DNA of 64,000 nucleotides from VMCP01 sp965655465 (GTDB lineage Bacteria; Bacteroidota; Bacteroidia; NS11-12g; UBA955), in assembly GCA_965655465.1 (NCBI GenBank), contig CBFHGY010000001.1, positions 1 to 64,000 on the forward strand. Direction: 5' to 3'. Below, piece by piece: positions 25,244 through 33,875 of the stretch. The notes beneath the pieces are model-generated. The model saw only the letters and a program-made list of their open reading frames with translations, searched no databases and was not told the DNA's origin. Both the position numbers and the translations under genes were made by a program. Numbering within the stretch: position 1 is the stretch's first letter; each line of letters starts with the position of its first letter.

Positions 25244-26185
25244 TTAAATTCCCTTTTTGCGGAGCAGGCTGAACAATAAAATTGGTGCTCCAATGAGTGC
25301 ACTTATTGGATTAACGGGCAAAACCGCATTGGGCATCAGATAATGTGCCAATGTATCGGCGCTAAAGGTCAAAGCAGCTCCCCATAATATTGCAGGAATC
25401 AAGACTTTAGAATGACTTTCAGATCTTAGCATGCGTTTGGCTATATGGGGTGCAATCAATCCCACAAATCCAATGGGTCCGGCAAATGCCGTGATCCATC
25501 CCGCTAAAACAGCTCCGCCTAATATGAGTATGATACGAATCTGAACCAAGGGAACACCGGAAGATTGGGCATACAGGTCTCCAAGTAAATAAGCGTCTAA
25601 TTGCCTGCGGACTCCCCAAATTATCGTAAAAACCAGCATAATAGGCAGCAGCAACCAAGCCCAGTCTCCAGGCTTTAATTGGTCAAAACTGCCCATTCCC
25701 CAGAACGTGTATTTCTGTATTTCTTGGGCGCTCCCAAATTGTTGCAACAACTGAATTCCTGCTGAAAATACATAACCCATTACCATGCCGATAAGCAATA
25801 AACGCATTGGGGAACTGAACCCTCTGCTTAGCCATAATTGGAGTCCCAAAGCCACCAAGGCACCGAGTAAACTGCTGCTACTAGCTCCTAATGTGCTAAA
25901 TGGAATTGCCCAAAAAGTTCCTGCGAAAATATACAGCGCCATTCCCAATGAGGCTCCAGGAGTTACGCCAATTAAAAAAGGTCCTGCCAAGGGATTCCGA
26001 AATAAGGTTTGCATCAATAATCCGGAAAGTGCCAAACCCATTCCAGATAATAAGCTGCCAGTTATGCGCGGTAATCGAAATTGTTCAAGTAAATAGGGAT
26101 CCAAGGAAGAGATATCCTGCAGGTTTATACCTACCAGTATAAGTATCCAGAGGAACAACCCCAATATGTGTAACCCGTTTTTCAC
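25244..26185 (-). CDS. FecCD/BtuC-family ABC transporter permease
   Basis: 313 residues from a GTG at 26185, which overlaps the stop of the binding-protein gene as GTGA; the open frame extends to 26422 but inside that gene. About nine to ten helices are seen. Family motifs are RLPRITGSLLSGMGLALSG, LLMQTLFRNPLAGPFLIGVT and FAGPIGFVGLIAPHIAK (the coupling helix facing the ATPase). Such permeases import iron-siderophore, haem or cobamide. No ATPase gene follows: the next gene downstream is convergent. Confidence 0.9.
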   Translation of the reverse strand: MKNGLHILGLFLWILILVGINLQDISSLDPYLLEQFRLPRITGSLLSGMGLALSGLLMQTLFRNPLAGPFLIGVTPGASLGMALYIFAGTFWAIPFSTLGASSSSLLGALVALGLQLWLSRGFSSPMRLLLIGMVMGYVFSAGIQLLQQFGSAQEIQKYTFWGMGSFDQLKPGDWAWLLLPIMLVFTIIWGVRRQLDAYLLGDLYAQSSGVPLVQIRIILILGGAVLAGWITAFAGPIGFVGLIAPHIAKRMLRSESHSKVLIPAILWGAALTFSADTLAHYLMPNAVLPVNPISALIGAPILLFSLLRKKGI

Positions 26186-27291
26186 AGTTTGCGGTAAAAT
26201 ATAAGCGGGGTTTGACTTTCTTGAATCTGCAGTTGGATGAGATCGGATAAAATCATTTCGGGATGAAGAGCTCCTAAATCCCAAAAAGCATTGGCCCCAG
26301 AGGTTTCGATTAATTTGTCGGGTTGGAAATATTGAATGGGGGTATTCACACTCCAAGGTTTTAGTCTCTCGTCGAATTCTGAGATTTCTTTTGCATTTTT
26401 CGCACTTCCGAGATTGAGCCAAAGTTCGGTTTCTTTCAAATATCCAACGGCTTGTTCCATAGAAATGGACGTGGCGCCGCTACCCCGAAAATCGTTTGCA
26501 TTTTGCAACCAAACGGGAATGAGATGTGCATCCAGCAGTAATTGCGTAAAATACGCTTCGCGGTTCGGGATATACCAAATGCCCTGAAAGGGGAGGTTTA
26601 GCATGACTTTTTTGGGCGTGTTGATTTTTTTAGATTGCGATTTTAGTTGGGTATAGCGCTTTTGGATTTCGGTAAAAATGGAATCGCTTTCTTGTGGTTT
26701 CCCTAAAATCCAGCCCAAGGCGCGGATCCATTCTGCTCGCGCAAGCGGATGGGACTCTAAATGACTCTGAACGAAAATTACACAATGTGAATCGTTTTGA
26801 AACCGCTTCCATTCACTTTCACCGCTGCCATCCAGCAAATACGTGAAGGTGATTTGAGGTTTCAATTTAAATAATGCCTCTTTATGTAAGATGCCTGTTT
26901 TTTGTAAAGAAATGCAAGATTTGGATAAAGTGATATCTTGGGGAATATAGGTTAGGTTGTCGACCGCTTTGATCGCGTTTCCCAATGATAATTCATGCAA
27001 CATACGTGCAAAAAGAGCAGATAAACACACGTAATTTTGGCTGCGTCGTATCTTGATATAGCCATCGATATGCTCAGATTTTCCCCAGAAATAGTGCCCT
27101 ATTAGGTGTTTTTCGGCTCCATATATATCCAAAAAACTATCGGAATTTTGGATTGAAATTTGAAAAAGTTGCGCATAAGCGTTGGGAATAACCACCGCCT
27201 CTTTTGAAGTAGGGTAATGGGTTCGGCGAGACTCACATCGGTTAAAAAATACGATGAAAAAGAAAGCAATTAAGAAGCGGGCACCGAACAT
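26182..27291 (-). CDS. ABC importer substrate-binding protein (FecB/BtuF class)
   Basis: 369 residues. The N-terminus is hydrophobic with a Cys at residue 19 (FFNRC), a poor lipobox with Arg at -1, so lipidation is doubtful. The body has the two-lobe class III pattern: VVIPNAYAQLFQI, then the long inter-lobe helix (RAEWIRALGWILGKP), then the second lobe with PKKVMLNLPFQGIWYIP. Such proteins deliver iron chelates, haem or cobamides to a FecCD permease, here encoded by the overlapping next gene. A TACTTTTG box ends 4 nt before the ATG. Substrate not determinable. Confidence 0.82.
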   Translation of the reverse strand: MFGARFLIAFFFIVFFNRCESRRTHYPTSKEAVVIPNAYAQLFQISIQNSDSFLDIYGAEKHLIGHYFWGKSEHIDGYIKIRRSQNYVCLSALFARMLHELSLGNAIKAVDNLTYIPQDITLSKSCISLQKTGILHKEALFKLKPQITFTYLLDGSGESEWKRFQNDSHCVIFVQSHLESHPLARAEWIRALGWILGKPQESDSIFTEIQKRYTQLKSQSKKINTPKKVMLNLPFQGIWYIPNREAYFTQLLLDAHLIPVWLQNANDFRGSGATSISMEQAVGYLKETELWLNLGSAKNAKEISEFDERLKPWSVNTPIQYFQPDKLIETSGANAFWDLGALHPEMILSDLIQLQIQESQTPLIFYRKL

Positions 27292-27295
27292 CCTT

Positions 27296-27303
27296 CAAAA
27301 GTA
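27296..27303 (-). promoter_or_regulatory. -7 box (TACTTTTG) of the ABC import operon, 4 nt from the ATG
   Basis: Exact TAnnTTTG on the minus strand; only bases 27292-27295 separate it from the start codon. Confidence 0.6.
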
Positions 27304-27370
27304 GAACAAAAAATGCGACACTGGGAAAAACGGTGTAGGAGGTTTGGAATCTTTTAATGATTTTTGTGTG

Positions 27371-27655
27371 GTGAATTTACCGATTTGGAAATACCGCTAT
27401 GTTGTCTTTTTTGGATTATTCCTTATTTGGATGACCTTTTTCGATCGCAATAGTTTTTTGTATCGAATCAAATTAGCCGGTGAAATTTCGGATATCGAAG
27501 AAGGGATAGAAATCCACAAAAAGAAAATCCTTGAATTGCGACAACAGCGCAAGGATTTATTTGGAAATGAACGAAATCTCGAGAAATTTGCGCGTGAAAC
27601 CTATTTGATGAAAAAGGCTGACGAAGAAATCTTCGTGATTGTTGATGCAGAATAA
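27371..27655 (+). CDS. FtsB/DivIC-like septum formation protein
   Basis: 94 residues from the GTG at 27371. A short cytoplasmic tail, one membrane helix (YVVFFGLFLIWMTFF) and a coiled coil (about 40-75, EIHKKKILELRQQRKDLF) are followed by the FARETYLMKKADEEIF end seen in FtsB/DivIC. These single-pass proteins form a complex with FtsL and FtsQ in the divisome. TTG at 27344 would add residues with no membrane character and is less likely. A one-mismatch -7 box (GATTTTTG) ends 4 nt before the GTG. Confidence 0.85.
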   Translation: MNLPIWKYRYVVFFGLFLIWMTFFDRNSFLYRIKLAGEISDIEEGIEIHKKKILELRQQRKDLFGNERNLEKFARETYLMKKADEEIFVIVDAE

Positions 27656-27726
27656 CGCCTATATATTAAAGGGGAGAGTGTTTATAAAATAATATAGATT
27701 GTGCATTTCTATTGCGCTCTTGTCGA

Positions 27727-27734
27727 TAGGTTTG
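27727..27734 (+). promoter_or_regulatory. -7 box (TAGGTTTG) of dnaN
   Basis: Exact TAnnTTTG, 27 nt before the dnaN ATG. A TTG at 27699-27701 is about 25 nt upstream, slightly too far for an ideal -33 element. Confidence 0.5.
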
Positions 27735-27761
27735 CAGTAATACCGATAAAAAAAGAAAAAT

Positions 27762-28883
27762 ATGAAATTTGTAGCTTCATCCAGCAATTTGCTCCAGCAC
27801 TTGTTAACCGTTAACGGTGCCATTATGTCGAAGCCCATTATACCGATTCTCGAAAATTTTTTATTCGATATTAAAGGAGGGGAATTAAGCATATTCAGTA
27901 CGGATTTAGAAACAAGCATGACAACTGCCATGCCTGTAGATGCCAAAGAGGATATGCGTGTAGCTGTGCCAAGTCGCTTGGTTATTGATACCTTGCGTTC
28001 TCTGCCAGAGCAACAAGTTTCCTTTAATGTAGATCCCAACACCTTCGCAATTGAAGTAAGTACCGACCAAGGGCGGTATAAAATGGCAGGTCAGGATGCT
28101 TCCGATTTTCCAAATCAGCCAGAAAAAAATGGAGAGGCAAGCATTACCGTTCCTGCAAATGTTTTATTGAAAGCCATCAGCAAAACCTTATTTGCTGCTG
28201 GTACCGATGAGTTGCGTCCGAACCTTACGGGTTTATTCGTGGAAATGAAAAACGACCATGTGAATTTTGTGGCAACTGATGCCAATAAATTGGTGCGCTT
28301 TACACGTAATGATATCCAACCTCAAATTGAACACGGTTTCATCATTCCTAAGAAACCTTTAAACCTTTTGAAAACCGCACTTCCCAACGATGAAACTCCA
28401 GTGGTTTTAGATTACAATCAAGCCAATGTGTTCTTCTCTTTTGGAGATACAGAACTGATTTGTCGTTTATTGGATGAGAAATATCCCGATTACAATGCGG
28501 TTATTCCAACCAACAATACCAATAAATTAAACATCAACCGGATGGATTTCTTGAGTGCAATAAGCCGCATTAGCATCTTTGCGTCTAAAACCACCCACCA
28601 AGTGCGTTTGAAAATTGCAGGTTCTGAATTAACGCTTTCTGCCGAAGATATTGAAATGGCAAACGAAGCAGTTGAACAACTATCTTGTGAATTTAATGGC
28701 GAGGATATGGAAATCGGATTCAATGCCCGTTTCCTTAAAGAAATGCTTTCAACCCTCGATGGAGAAACCGTGCAGTTGCAATTATCACAGCCCAATAGAG
28801 CCGGTTTGTTGGTTCCCGTTTCTCAAGATTCAACGGAAGACATGACCATGTTGATCATGCCTATGATGTTGAATAACTATTAA
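27762..28883 (+). CDS. dnaN: DNA polymerase III beta sliding clamp
   Basis: 373 residues, the normal length. Three clamp domains are visible: MKFVASSSNLLQHLLTVNGA, then GRYKMAGQDASDFPNQP at the end of domain one, and RLLDEKYPDYNAVIP in domain two. The C-terminus ends TMLIMPMMLNNY, in place of the usual PMR(L/I). The ring-shaped dimer tethers polymerase III and repair factors to DNA. It is monocistronic and is not next to dnaA, so it does not mark the origin here. Its stop abuts that of the convergent PLP-protein gene with no gap. Confidence 0.95.
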   Translation: MKFVASSSNLLQHLLTVNGAIMSKPIIPILENFLFDIKGGELSIFSTDLETSMTTAMPVDAKEDMRVAVPSRLVIDTLRSLPEQQVSFNVDPNTFAIEVSTDQGRYKMAGQDASDFPNQPEKNGEASITVPANVLLKAISKTLFAAGTDELRPNLTGLFVEMKNDHVNFVATDANKLVRFTRNDIQPQIEHGFIIPKKPLNLLKTALPNDETPVVLDYNQANVFFSFGDTELICRLLDEKYPDYNAVIPTNNTNKLNINRMDFLSAISRISIFASKTTHQVRLKIAGSELTLSAEDIEMANEAVEQLSCEFNGEDMEIGFNARFLKEMLSTLDGETVQLQLSQPNRAGLLVPVSQDSTEDMTMLIMPMMLNNY

Positions 28884-29546
28884 TTATTGAAATACAGCGC
28901 TCCCGATGCGAACTAAACTCGCCCCGTGTTCGAGCGCTATGCGGTAATCACCGCTCATTCCTATAGAGAGCTCATTGAATAAAGCATCGTTTTCAAAAAA
29001 ACGGTGCTTTATTTCTTTAAACAGGGATTGGATTTTTGCAAATTCGGTATGTATTTGTCCGGGATCTTCCACAAAGGAAGCCATGCCCATGATCCCTCGG
29101 ATTCGGATTCCGCTTAAATCCAAATCTTGCAATTCTTGAACAAATTTTACAAAATTTTCGGGTGTCACCCCATGTTTGCTTTCCTCTTGTGCCACATGTG
29201 TTTGTAGCAATACCTCGATGACACGTCCGTTTTTTAGGGCTTCTTTGTGTATTTCCAGCGCTAGTTTTATGCTGTCTACCGAATGAATGAGGCTTATGAA
29301 ACCGGCGATATACTTTACTTTATTGGTTTGTAAATGACCTATGAGATGCCACTGAATGTCTTCAGGAAGATGCTCACGCCGCTCCAATAGGGCTTGTACG
29401 CGGTTTTCAGCAAAAAGTCGCTGACCTGTTTGGTATGCTTCTTGGATCTCGGCAAGATCCCGGTACTTCGATACCACAATCAATTGGGTCGGATGTCCTT
29501 CGAGTTCCTTTTTTATCCGCCGAATATTCTCTTCTATCTTTCGCAT
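28884..29546 (-). CDS. YggS/PLPBP-family pyridoxal-phosphate homeostasis protein
   Basis: 220 residues, a single TIM barrel. Family motifs are LIVVSKYRDLAEIQEAY (PLP Lys in VSKY), RLFAENRVQ, IQWHLIGHLQTNKVKYI, and the end MSGDYRIALEHGASLVRIGSAVF. It binds PLP and buffers vitamin B6 without known catalysis. The usual Gly-Glu-Asn-Tyr is AENRVQ here. It stands alone on the minus strand between dnaN and DUF4296, overlapping neither. Confidence 0.93.
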   Translation of the reverse strand: MRKIEENIRRIKKELEGHPTQLIVVSKYRDLAEIQEAYQTGQRLFAENRVQALLERREHLPEDIQWHLIGHLQTNKVKYIAGFISLIHSVDSIKLALEIHKEALKNGRVIEVLLQTHVAQEESKHGVTPENFVKFVQELQDLDLSGIRIRGIMGMASFVEDPGQIHTEFAKIQSLFKEIKHRFFENDALFNELSIGMSGDYRIALEHGASLVRIGSAVFQ

Positions 29547-29552
29547 TTTATT

Positions 29553-29560
29553 TACCTTTG
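29553..29560 (+). promoter_or_regulatory. -7 box (TACCTTTG) of the DUF4296-mutS2-folD-queE stretch
   Basis: Exact TAnnTTTG ending 9 nt before the ATG at 29570, close behind the divergent YggS start. Confidence 0.5.
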
Positions 29561-29569
29561 CTTACTCAG

Positions 29570-29902
29570 ATGTTTCGCTTAGGCAAAGTAACAATATTGA
29601 TCGCACTTTTGTTGGGCAGTTGTTCCAAGGAATTGCCCATAGATAAAGATAAAACGGTTTTGGTCCTAGCAGATGCCATGCGTTTAGAAGCCTCCCAGCA
29701 AGTGGCCTATAATTACATGTTATTGTCGGATTCGGTTTGGACACTGCAATATGATTTTTTACTGAAAAAACATGGGGTTTCCAACACGGATTTTGAGGAA
29801 ACCATGGCGTATTACAAGCGACATGGAAAAGAATTTGCCGCATTAATGGAAGAGGTGGTTTCTATATTAGAAAAAGAGAGTACTAAAGAATTTGAACGTT
29901 GA
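29570..29902 (+). CDS. DUF4296 family lipoprotein
   Basis: 110 residues from the ATG at 29570; the longer frame to 29435 overlaps the divergent gene. The lipoprotein signal ends LLLGSC (Cys near residue 19). A helical body follows, with VLADAMRLEASQQ and LLKKHGVSNTDFEETMAYY, the hallmark of DUF4296. It is a small Bacteroidota family of unknown function. Its stop overlaps the TTG start of mutS2 by 4 bp (TTGA). Confidence 0.85.
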   Translation: MFRLGKVTILIALLLGSCSKELPIDKDKTVLVLADAMRLEASQQVAYNYMLLSDSVWTLQYDFLLKKHGVSNTDFEETMAYYKRHGKEFAALMEEVVSILEKESTKEFER

Positions 29903-32298
29903 TATATCCAGATTCTTTTGAAGATTTAGTAGGATTTGCCCCTTTACGCGGGCAATTACAGAAATTGTGTAGATTGCAAAGTTCAGAAGCCTTGGCTACT
30001 TCTTTTGGTTTGATTACCGATCCACTTGTGCTTCGAAACACCCTGGATATCTTAGATGAAGTGCGTTCGGTGATGGAAAACCGGCCCTCATTATTCGAAT
30101 GGTCTCACCCTATTGATATGGGGGAAATGCTTAAACACATTCATGTTGAAGGGTTTTTCTTAATAGAGGAAGAATTGGCAGGTGTGGCTTCTAATATAAA
30201 GGTATACGATTCTTTTGTGGCAGCCCTGCATAATCAAGAATCGGAGTATCCGCATTTAAGAGCCCTTTTTCCCAGAAATGAACATACGAAACAGGTATTA
30301 AGTTCCATTGCAAAAGTAGTGGACGAAGAAGGCAATATTCGGTTGAACGCCTCTCCAGTATATCAAAAAACCAGTAATGAAATCAATCGCTTAGAACGGG
30401 AAGCCCGACAGCAAACGAAATCGATTTTCAAAGAATGGAAAGCTTTAGGCTATACGGCGGATACCGAAGTAACCATTCGTGAAGAACGTTTGGTAATACC
30501 CGTTTTAGCCGAGTTCAAACGTAAGGTGAAAGGATTCGTAAAAGATGTATCGGCAACTGGGAAAGTTCTATTCATGGAACCTTCCTCCATTGTTGAATTG
30601 AATAACAGACTTAAAGAATTATTTGCCGAGCGACGTAGAGAACGCGAGCGCATTTTGAAGCAATTGAGTGCTGATATACGACCCTTTTCCCCTTATTTAT
30701 TGCAATGGATGGAGGCCCTTACTCAAGCTGATTTTGTGTATGCAAAATATCAATTGTGCCAAAATCACGAAGCCGAACGTCCTAAAGAAAAAACAGGGAA
30801 TGGGCTTATTTTAAAGACGGCCTATCACCCTGTGCTAAAAAAAGAATTATCCAAACAAAACCAGAAAATGGTTCCCTTGGATTTAGAAATGGATGCGCAA
30901 CATGTAGTGGTGGTAAGCGGACCCAACGCCGGTGGTAAGAGTATCGTGCTGAAGACCGCTCTATTGTTGCAGTATTGGTACCAATGCGGGTTTTTCATTA
31001 CGGCGCGACCGGAGAGTGAAATGGGTTTCTTCACATACCTGGGAATAGATTGTGGCGACGGTCAATCTATTATTGCCGGATTAAGTACCTTTAGTGCACA
31101 TTTGCAAAATTTAAAAAGCATTAGCGAACACGCAAGTAATAAGGCTTTAATAGGTTTAGATGAGTTGGGCACTGGCACAGATCCACGTTATGGAGCGCCA
31201 ATTGCACAAGTGATTTTAGAACAATTGTTAAACAAAGGTTCTTTCGTAATTGCTACAACCCACTTTTCTCAAATTAGAGAATGGGGTCGCAACGAACAGG
31301 CGGTTTTACAAGCAAGTATGGCATACGATGCAGTTGCTTTGAAGCCCTTATATCGATTTGTGCAAGGAAAACCTGGAAGCTCCTTTGCATTGGAATTAAT
31401 GCGAAAAACAGGTTTTGAAGATGCGTGGATTTCCAGAATCAACAGTTTGGCGGGCAAGCAATTGGGTAAAACCGAAGATTTGATGCTCGAATGGGAACGT
31501 AAAAATCAAGAATTGGAACAAACCCTGGCTGAAAATATGCAAAAATCGGCACATCTATCGGCGATGTTGAAGGAGTACAATCAGCTGAAACAAAAAATTA
31601 ACGATAAACGTAAAACTGCCCTAGATCAAGCCAAAAAAGAAGCCGATTCCTTATTGGCAGAGGCCAACAAACGCATTGAACAAACCATACGCATCATTCA
31701 AGAAAACAAAGCCGATAAACACAAAACGGCAAAGGCTCGCAACGAGTTGGATCGATTTAAAACCGATTTAGAAGTTAAAGTAAGTAAAAAAACGCATTCG
31801 CCCAGTGTTAACACTCGAGAAGAAAAAGTAGAAATCGCTCCCTTGAATTGGAAGCCCATACCGGGAGAACGCGTTAAAAATCGCGATACGGAACAAATCG
31901 GGGAAGTGGTAGAAATAAAAAAGAATAAGGTTTTGGTGATTTTTGGATTGATAAAAATGTGGATTCCTGCTGAAGATTTATTGCCAGCACAAGCAATTAA
32001 AAAGCAGTCTAAAACGCAAGCGAAAACCTTCAATTGGATGGAACGTCAGTCTGCATTTCAGGGAGAAATGGATTTACGGGGTGTTCGCACGGAAGAAGCA
32101 AAAGCCAAGCTAACTTTATTTTTGGATGAGGCCTATGCTTTGGGACATGCGAGTGTAAAAGTTGTACACGGCCGAGGGGATGGCATCTTGCGTAAGATGT
32201 TGCGCGACCATTTAAAAACTTTAAATTATGTGCGCGAATATGTGAATGAACATTCAGACAGAGGGGGTGATGGATGTACATTGATTTACATGAATTAA
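29899..32298 (+). CDS. mutS2: MutS2 family ATPase/endonuclease
   Basis: 799 residues from a TTG that overlaps the preceding stop. There is no mismatch-binding domain. The helical lever/clamp covers about 1-310, then the ATPase: Walker A SGPNAGGKS, Walker B ALIGLDELGTGTDP, and the THFSQ switch. A coiled coil (about 530-610) leads to a KOW-like segment and a C-terminal Smr domain (MDLRGVRTEEA, VVHGRGDGILR). Known MutS2 proteins suppress recombination or rescue collided ribosomes by splitting subunits. The absence of a mismatch domain rules out MutS. Confidence 0.93.
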   Translation: MIYPDSFEDLVGFAPLRGQLQKLCRLQSSEALATSFGLITDPLVLRNTLDILDEVRSVMENRPSLFEWSHPIDMGEMLKHIHVEGFFLIEEELAGVASNIKVYDSFVAALHNQESEYPHLRALFPRNEHTKQVLSSIAKVVDEEGNIRLNASPVYQKTSNEINRLEREARQQTKSIFKEWKALGYTADTEVTIREERLVIPVLAEFKRKVKGFVKDVSATGKVLFMEPSSIVELNNRLKELFAERRRERERILKQLSADIRPFSPYLLQWMEALTQADFVYAKYQLCQNHEAERPKEKTGNGLILKTAYHPVLKKELSKQNQKMVPLDLEMDAQHVVVVSGPNAGGKSIVLKTALLLQYWYQCGFFITARPESEMGFFTYLGIDCGDGQSIIAGLSTFSAHLQNLKSISEHASNKALIGLDELGTGTDPRYGAPIAQVILEQLLNKGSFVIATTHFSQIREWGRNEQAVLQASMAYDAVALKPLYRFVQGKPGSSFALELMRKTGFEDAWISRINSLAGKQLGKTEDLMLEWERKNQELEQTLAENMQKSAHLSAMLKEYNQLKQKINDKRKTALDQAKKEADSLLAEANKRIEQTIRIIQENKADKHKTAKARNELDRFKTDLEVKVSKKTHSPSVNTREEKVEIAPLNWKPIPGERVKNRDTEQIGEVVEIKKNKVLVIFGLIKMWIPAEDLLPAQAIKKQSKTQAKTFNWMERQSAFQGEMDLRGVRTEEAKAKLTLFLDEAYALGHASVKVVHGRGDGILRKMLRDHLKTLNYVREYVNEHSDRGGDGCTLIYMN

Positions 32299-32324
32299 GA
32301 TTTTCAGAGTAGGCTAAAACGGAC

Positions 32325-32332
32325 TAAATTTG
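32325..32332 (+). promoter_or_regulatory. -7 box (TAAATTTG) of folD, 4 nt from the ATG
   Basis: Exact TAnnTTTG; bases 32333-32336 alone separate it from the start codon. A TTTC at 32302-32305 sits at the -33 position. Confidence 0.6.
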
Positions 32333-32336
32333 TACG

Positions 32337-33218
32337 ATGGCAATACGGTTAGACGGCAAAACGGTTTCGGCCCATTTTAAGCAGAAAATAGCAGAAGAAG
32401 TAGCGCAATTGGTGGCGCAAGGTAAACGTGCACCTCATTTAGCAGCCATTTTGGTTGGTGAGGACGGCGGGTCAAAAACCTATATCGAGGCCAAAGACCG
32501 CGCTTGCAAAGAAGCTGGATTTAACAGTACCATACTTCGTTTCCCAGATACGATATCGCAAAAAGATTTGTTGGAAGAAGTGCAAAAAATAAATGAGAAT
32601 TCGGAAATTGATGGTCTCATTGTACAGCTTCCCCTGCCTCAACATATTGATGAGAATATTGTTACACAAACGATTATCCCCCAAAAGGACGTAGATGGAT
32701 TTCACGATATCAATATGGGTAAATTGGCAAAAGGAGATCATAGCGGCTATATTTCAGCAACGCCTTTAGGCATCACGCTATTATTGAAATATTATAATAT
32801 TGAAACTTCGGGTAAACATGCCGTGGTAATAGGAAGAAGTAATATTGTGGGGAGACCCATGAGCATTTTACTTTCCGAATCGGGTGAAACAGGAAATGCA
32901 ACCGTTACACTCTGTCATTCTCGGACTCAAAATTTGAAGGAAATCTGTTTAAATGCGGATATCGTTGTAGCGGCCATTGGCAAACCCTATTTCGTAACTG
33001 CCGATATGATTAAACCAGGAGCTATTGTAATCGATGTTGGAACCACTCGTTTGGAGGATGCCTCTCGAGAACGTGGCTGGAAACTAGCCGGTGATGTGGA
33101 TTTTAAAGCGGTGGAAGCTAAGGCCTCTATGATCACTCCTGTGCCTGGTGGAGTAGGGCCTATGACGATTACAGGATTGCTCAATAATACCTTAAAAGCG
33201 TATAAATTATCGCTATGA
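32337..33218 (+). CDS. folD: Methylenetetrahydrofolate dehydrogenase / methenyltetrahydrofolate cyclohydrolase
   Basis: 293 residues, full length. It interconverts methylene-, methenyl- and formyl-tetrahydrofolate with NADP+. Motifs are GSKTYIEAKDRACKEAGF (catalytic Lys region), GLIVQLPLPQHI, the nucleotide-binding VVIGRSNIVGRPMS, and the end TPVPGGVGPMT. It has its own -7 box although mutS2 lies just upstream, and its stop overlaps queE by 4 bp (ATGA). Confidence 0.96.
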   Translation: MAIRLDGKTVSAHFKQKIAEEVAQLVAQGKRAPHLAAILVGEDGGSKTYIEAKDRACKEAGFNSTILRFPDTISQKDLLEEVQKINENSEIDGLIVQLPLPQHIDENIVTQTIIPQKDVDGFHDINMGKLAKGDHSGYISATPLGITLLLKYYNIETSGKHAVVIGRSNIVGRPMSILLSESGETGNATVTLCHSRTQNLKEICLNADIVVAAIGKPYFVTADMIKPGAIVIDVGTTRLEDASRERGWKLAGDVDFKAVEAKASMITPVPGGVGPMTITGLLNNTLKAYKLSL

Positions 33219-33811
33219 TGTATCCTGTAATGGAACACTTTTACACCATTCAAGGAGAAGGTGCGTATTCCGGTTATGCCGCGTATTTCATACGTTTGGC
33301 CGGTTGTGACGTTGGATGTACTTGGTGCGATGTAAAAGACAGTTGGGATGCTGAAGGTTACCCCCGCCATTCTAAAGAAGTTTTGCTGGAATGGGTACTA
33401 AATTCGGGAGCAAATAGAGTGGTAATTACCGGAGGTGAGCCTGCCATGTATGATTTAAGTGCGTTATGTGAATTGTTTTTTGAACACCATATTTTTACCC
33501 ATATTGAAACTTCAGCAGCGCATAAAATTCGGGGTCGTTTCGATTGGATTTGCATTTCCCCCAAAAAATTCAAAGCGCCTATTTTATCTGAAATGACCAA
33601 AGCGAATGAGCTTAAAATAGTGGTTTTCAATAAGTCAGATTTTGCGTGGGCAGAGAAATGGGCGATGACCTGTGATTCAAATTGTCAGTTATTTCTGCAA
33701 CCCGAATGGGATAAACAAGATCAAATGTTGCCTTTGATTATTGATTATGTGAAGGAAAATCCCCATTGGAGGATCTCATTGCAAACGCATAAATTTATCA
33801 ATATTCCTTAA
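33215..33811 (+). CDS. queE: 7-carboxy-7-deazaguanine synthase
   Basis: 198 residues. This radical-SAM enzyme makes the deazaguanine ring of queuosine from 6-carboxy-tetrahydropterin. It has FYTIQGEGAYSG, the cluster motif AGCDVGCTWCDVK (CxxxCxxC), and VVITGGEPAMYD. No queC, queD or queF is nearby. It overlaps folD by 4 bp, so it shares its transcript; both use pterin or folate chemistry, but a direct link is not implied. Confidence 0.93.
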   Translation: MMYPVMEHFYTIQGEGAYSGYAAYFIRLAGCDVGCTWCDVKDSWDAEGYPRHSKEVLLEWVLNSGANRVVITGGEPAMYDLSALCELFFEHHIFTHIETSAAHKIRGRFDWICISPKKFKAPILSEMTKANELKIVVFNKSDFAWAEKWAMTCDSNCQLFLQPEWDKQDQMLPLIIDYVKENPHWRISLQTHKFINIP

Positions 33812-33861
33812 TCCTAACATCCTGTGTAAAAGTCCGAGTCGATTAATCTAACATTCTCAAC

Positions 33862-33869
33862 TATTTTTG
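33862..33869 (+). promoter_or_regulatory. -7 box (TATTTTTG) of the serine hydrolase, 6 nt from the ATG
   Basis: Exact TAnnTTTG ending at 33869, with the ATG at 33876. It overlaps an alternative TTG start (33867), which is therefore rejected. Confidence 0.55.
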
Positions 33870-33875
33870 GTTTTG

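Noticed and set aside
26186..26422. N-terminal extension of the ABC permease with Cys/Arg-rich sequence
   Set aside because: It lies wholly inside the binding-protein gene and does not resemble a FecCD N-terminus. The GTG at 26185 overlapping the stop is a normal operon start.
27660..28883. Replication origin near dnaN
   Set aside because: There is no dnaA, no cluster of DnaA boxes and no AT-rich repeat; dnaN is often apart from the origin in this phylum.
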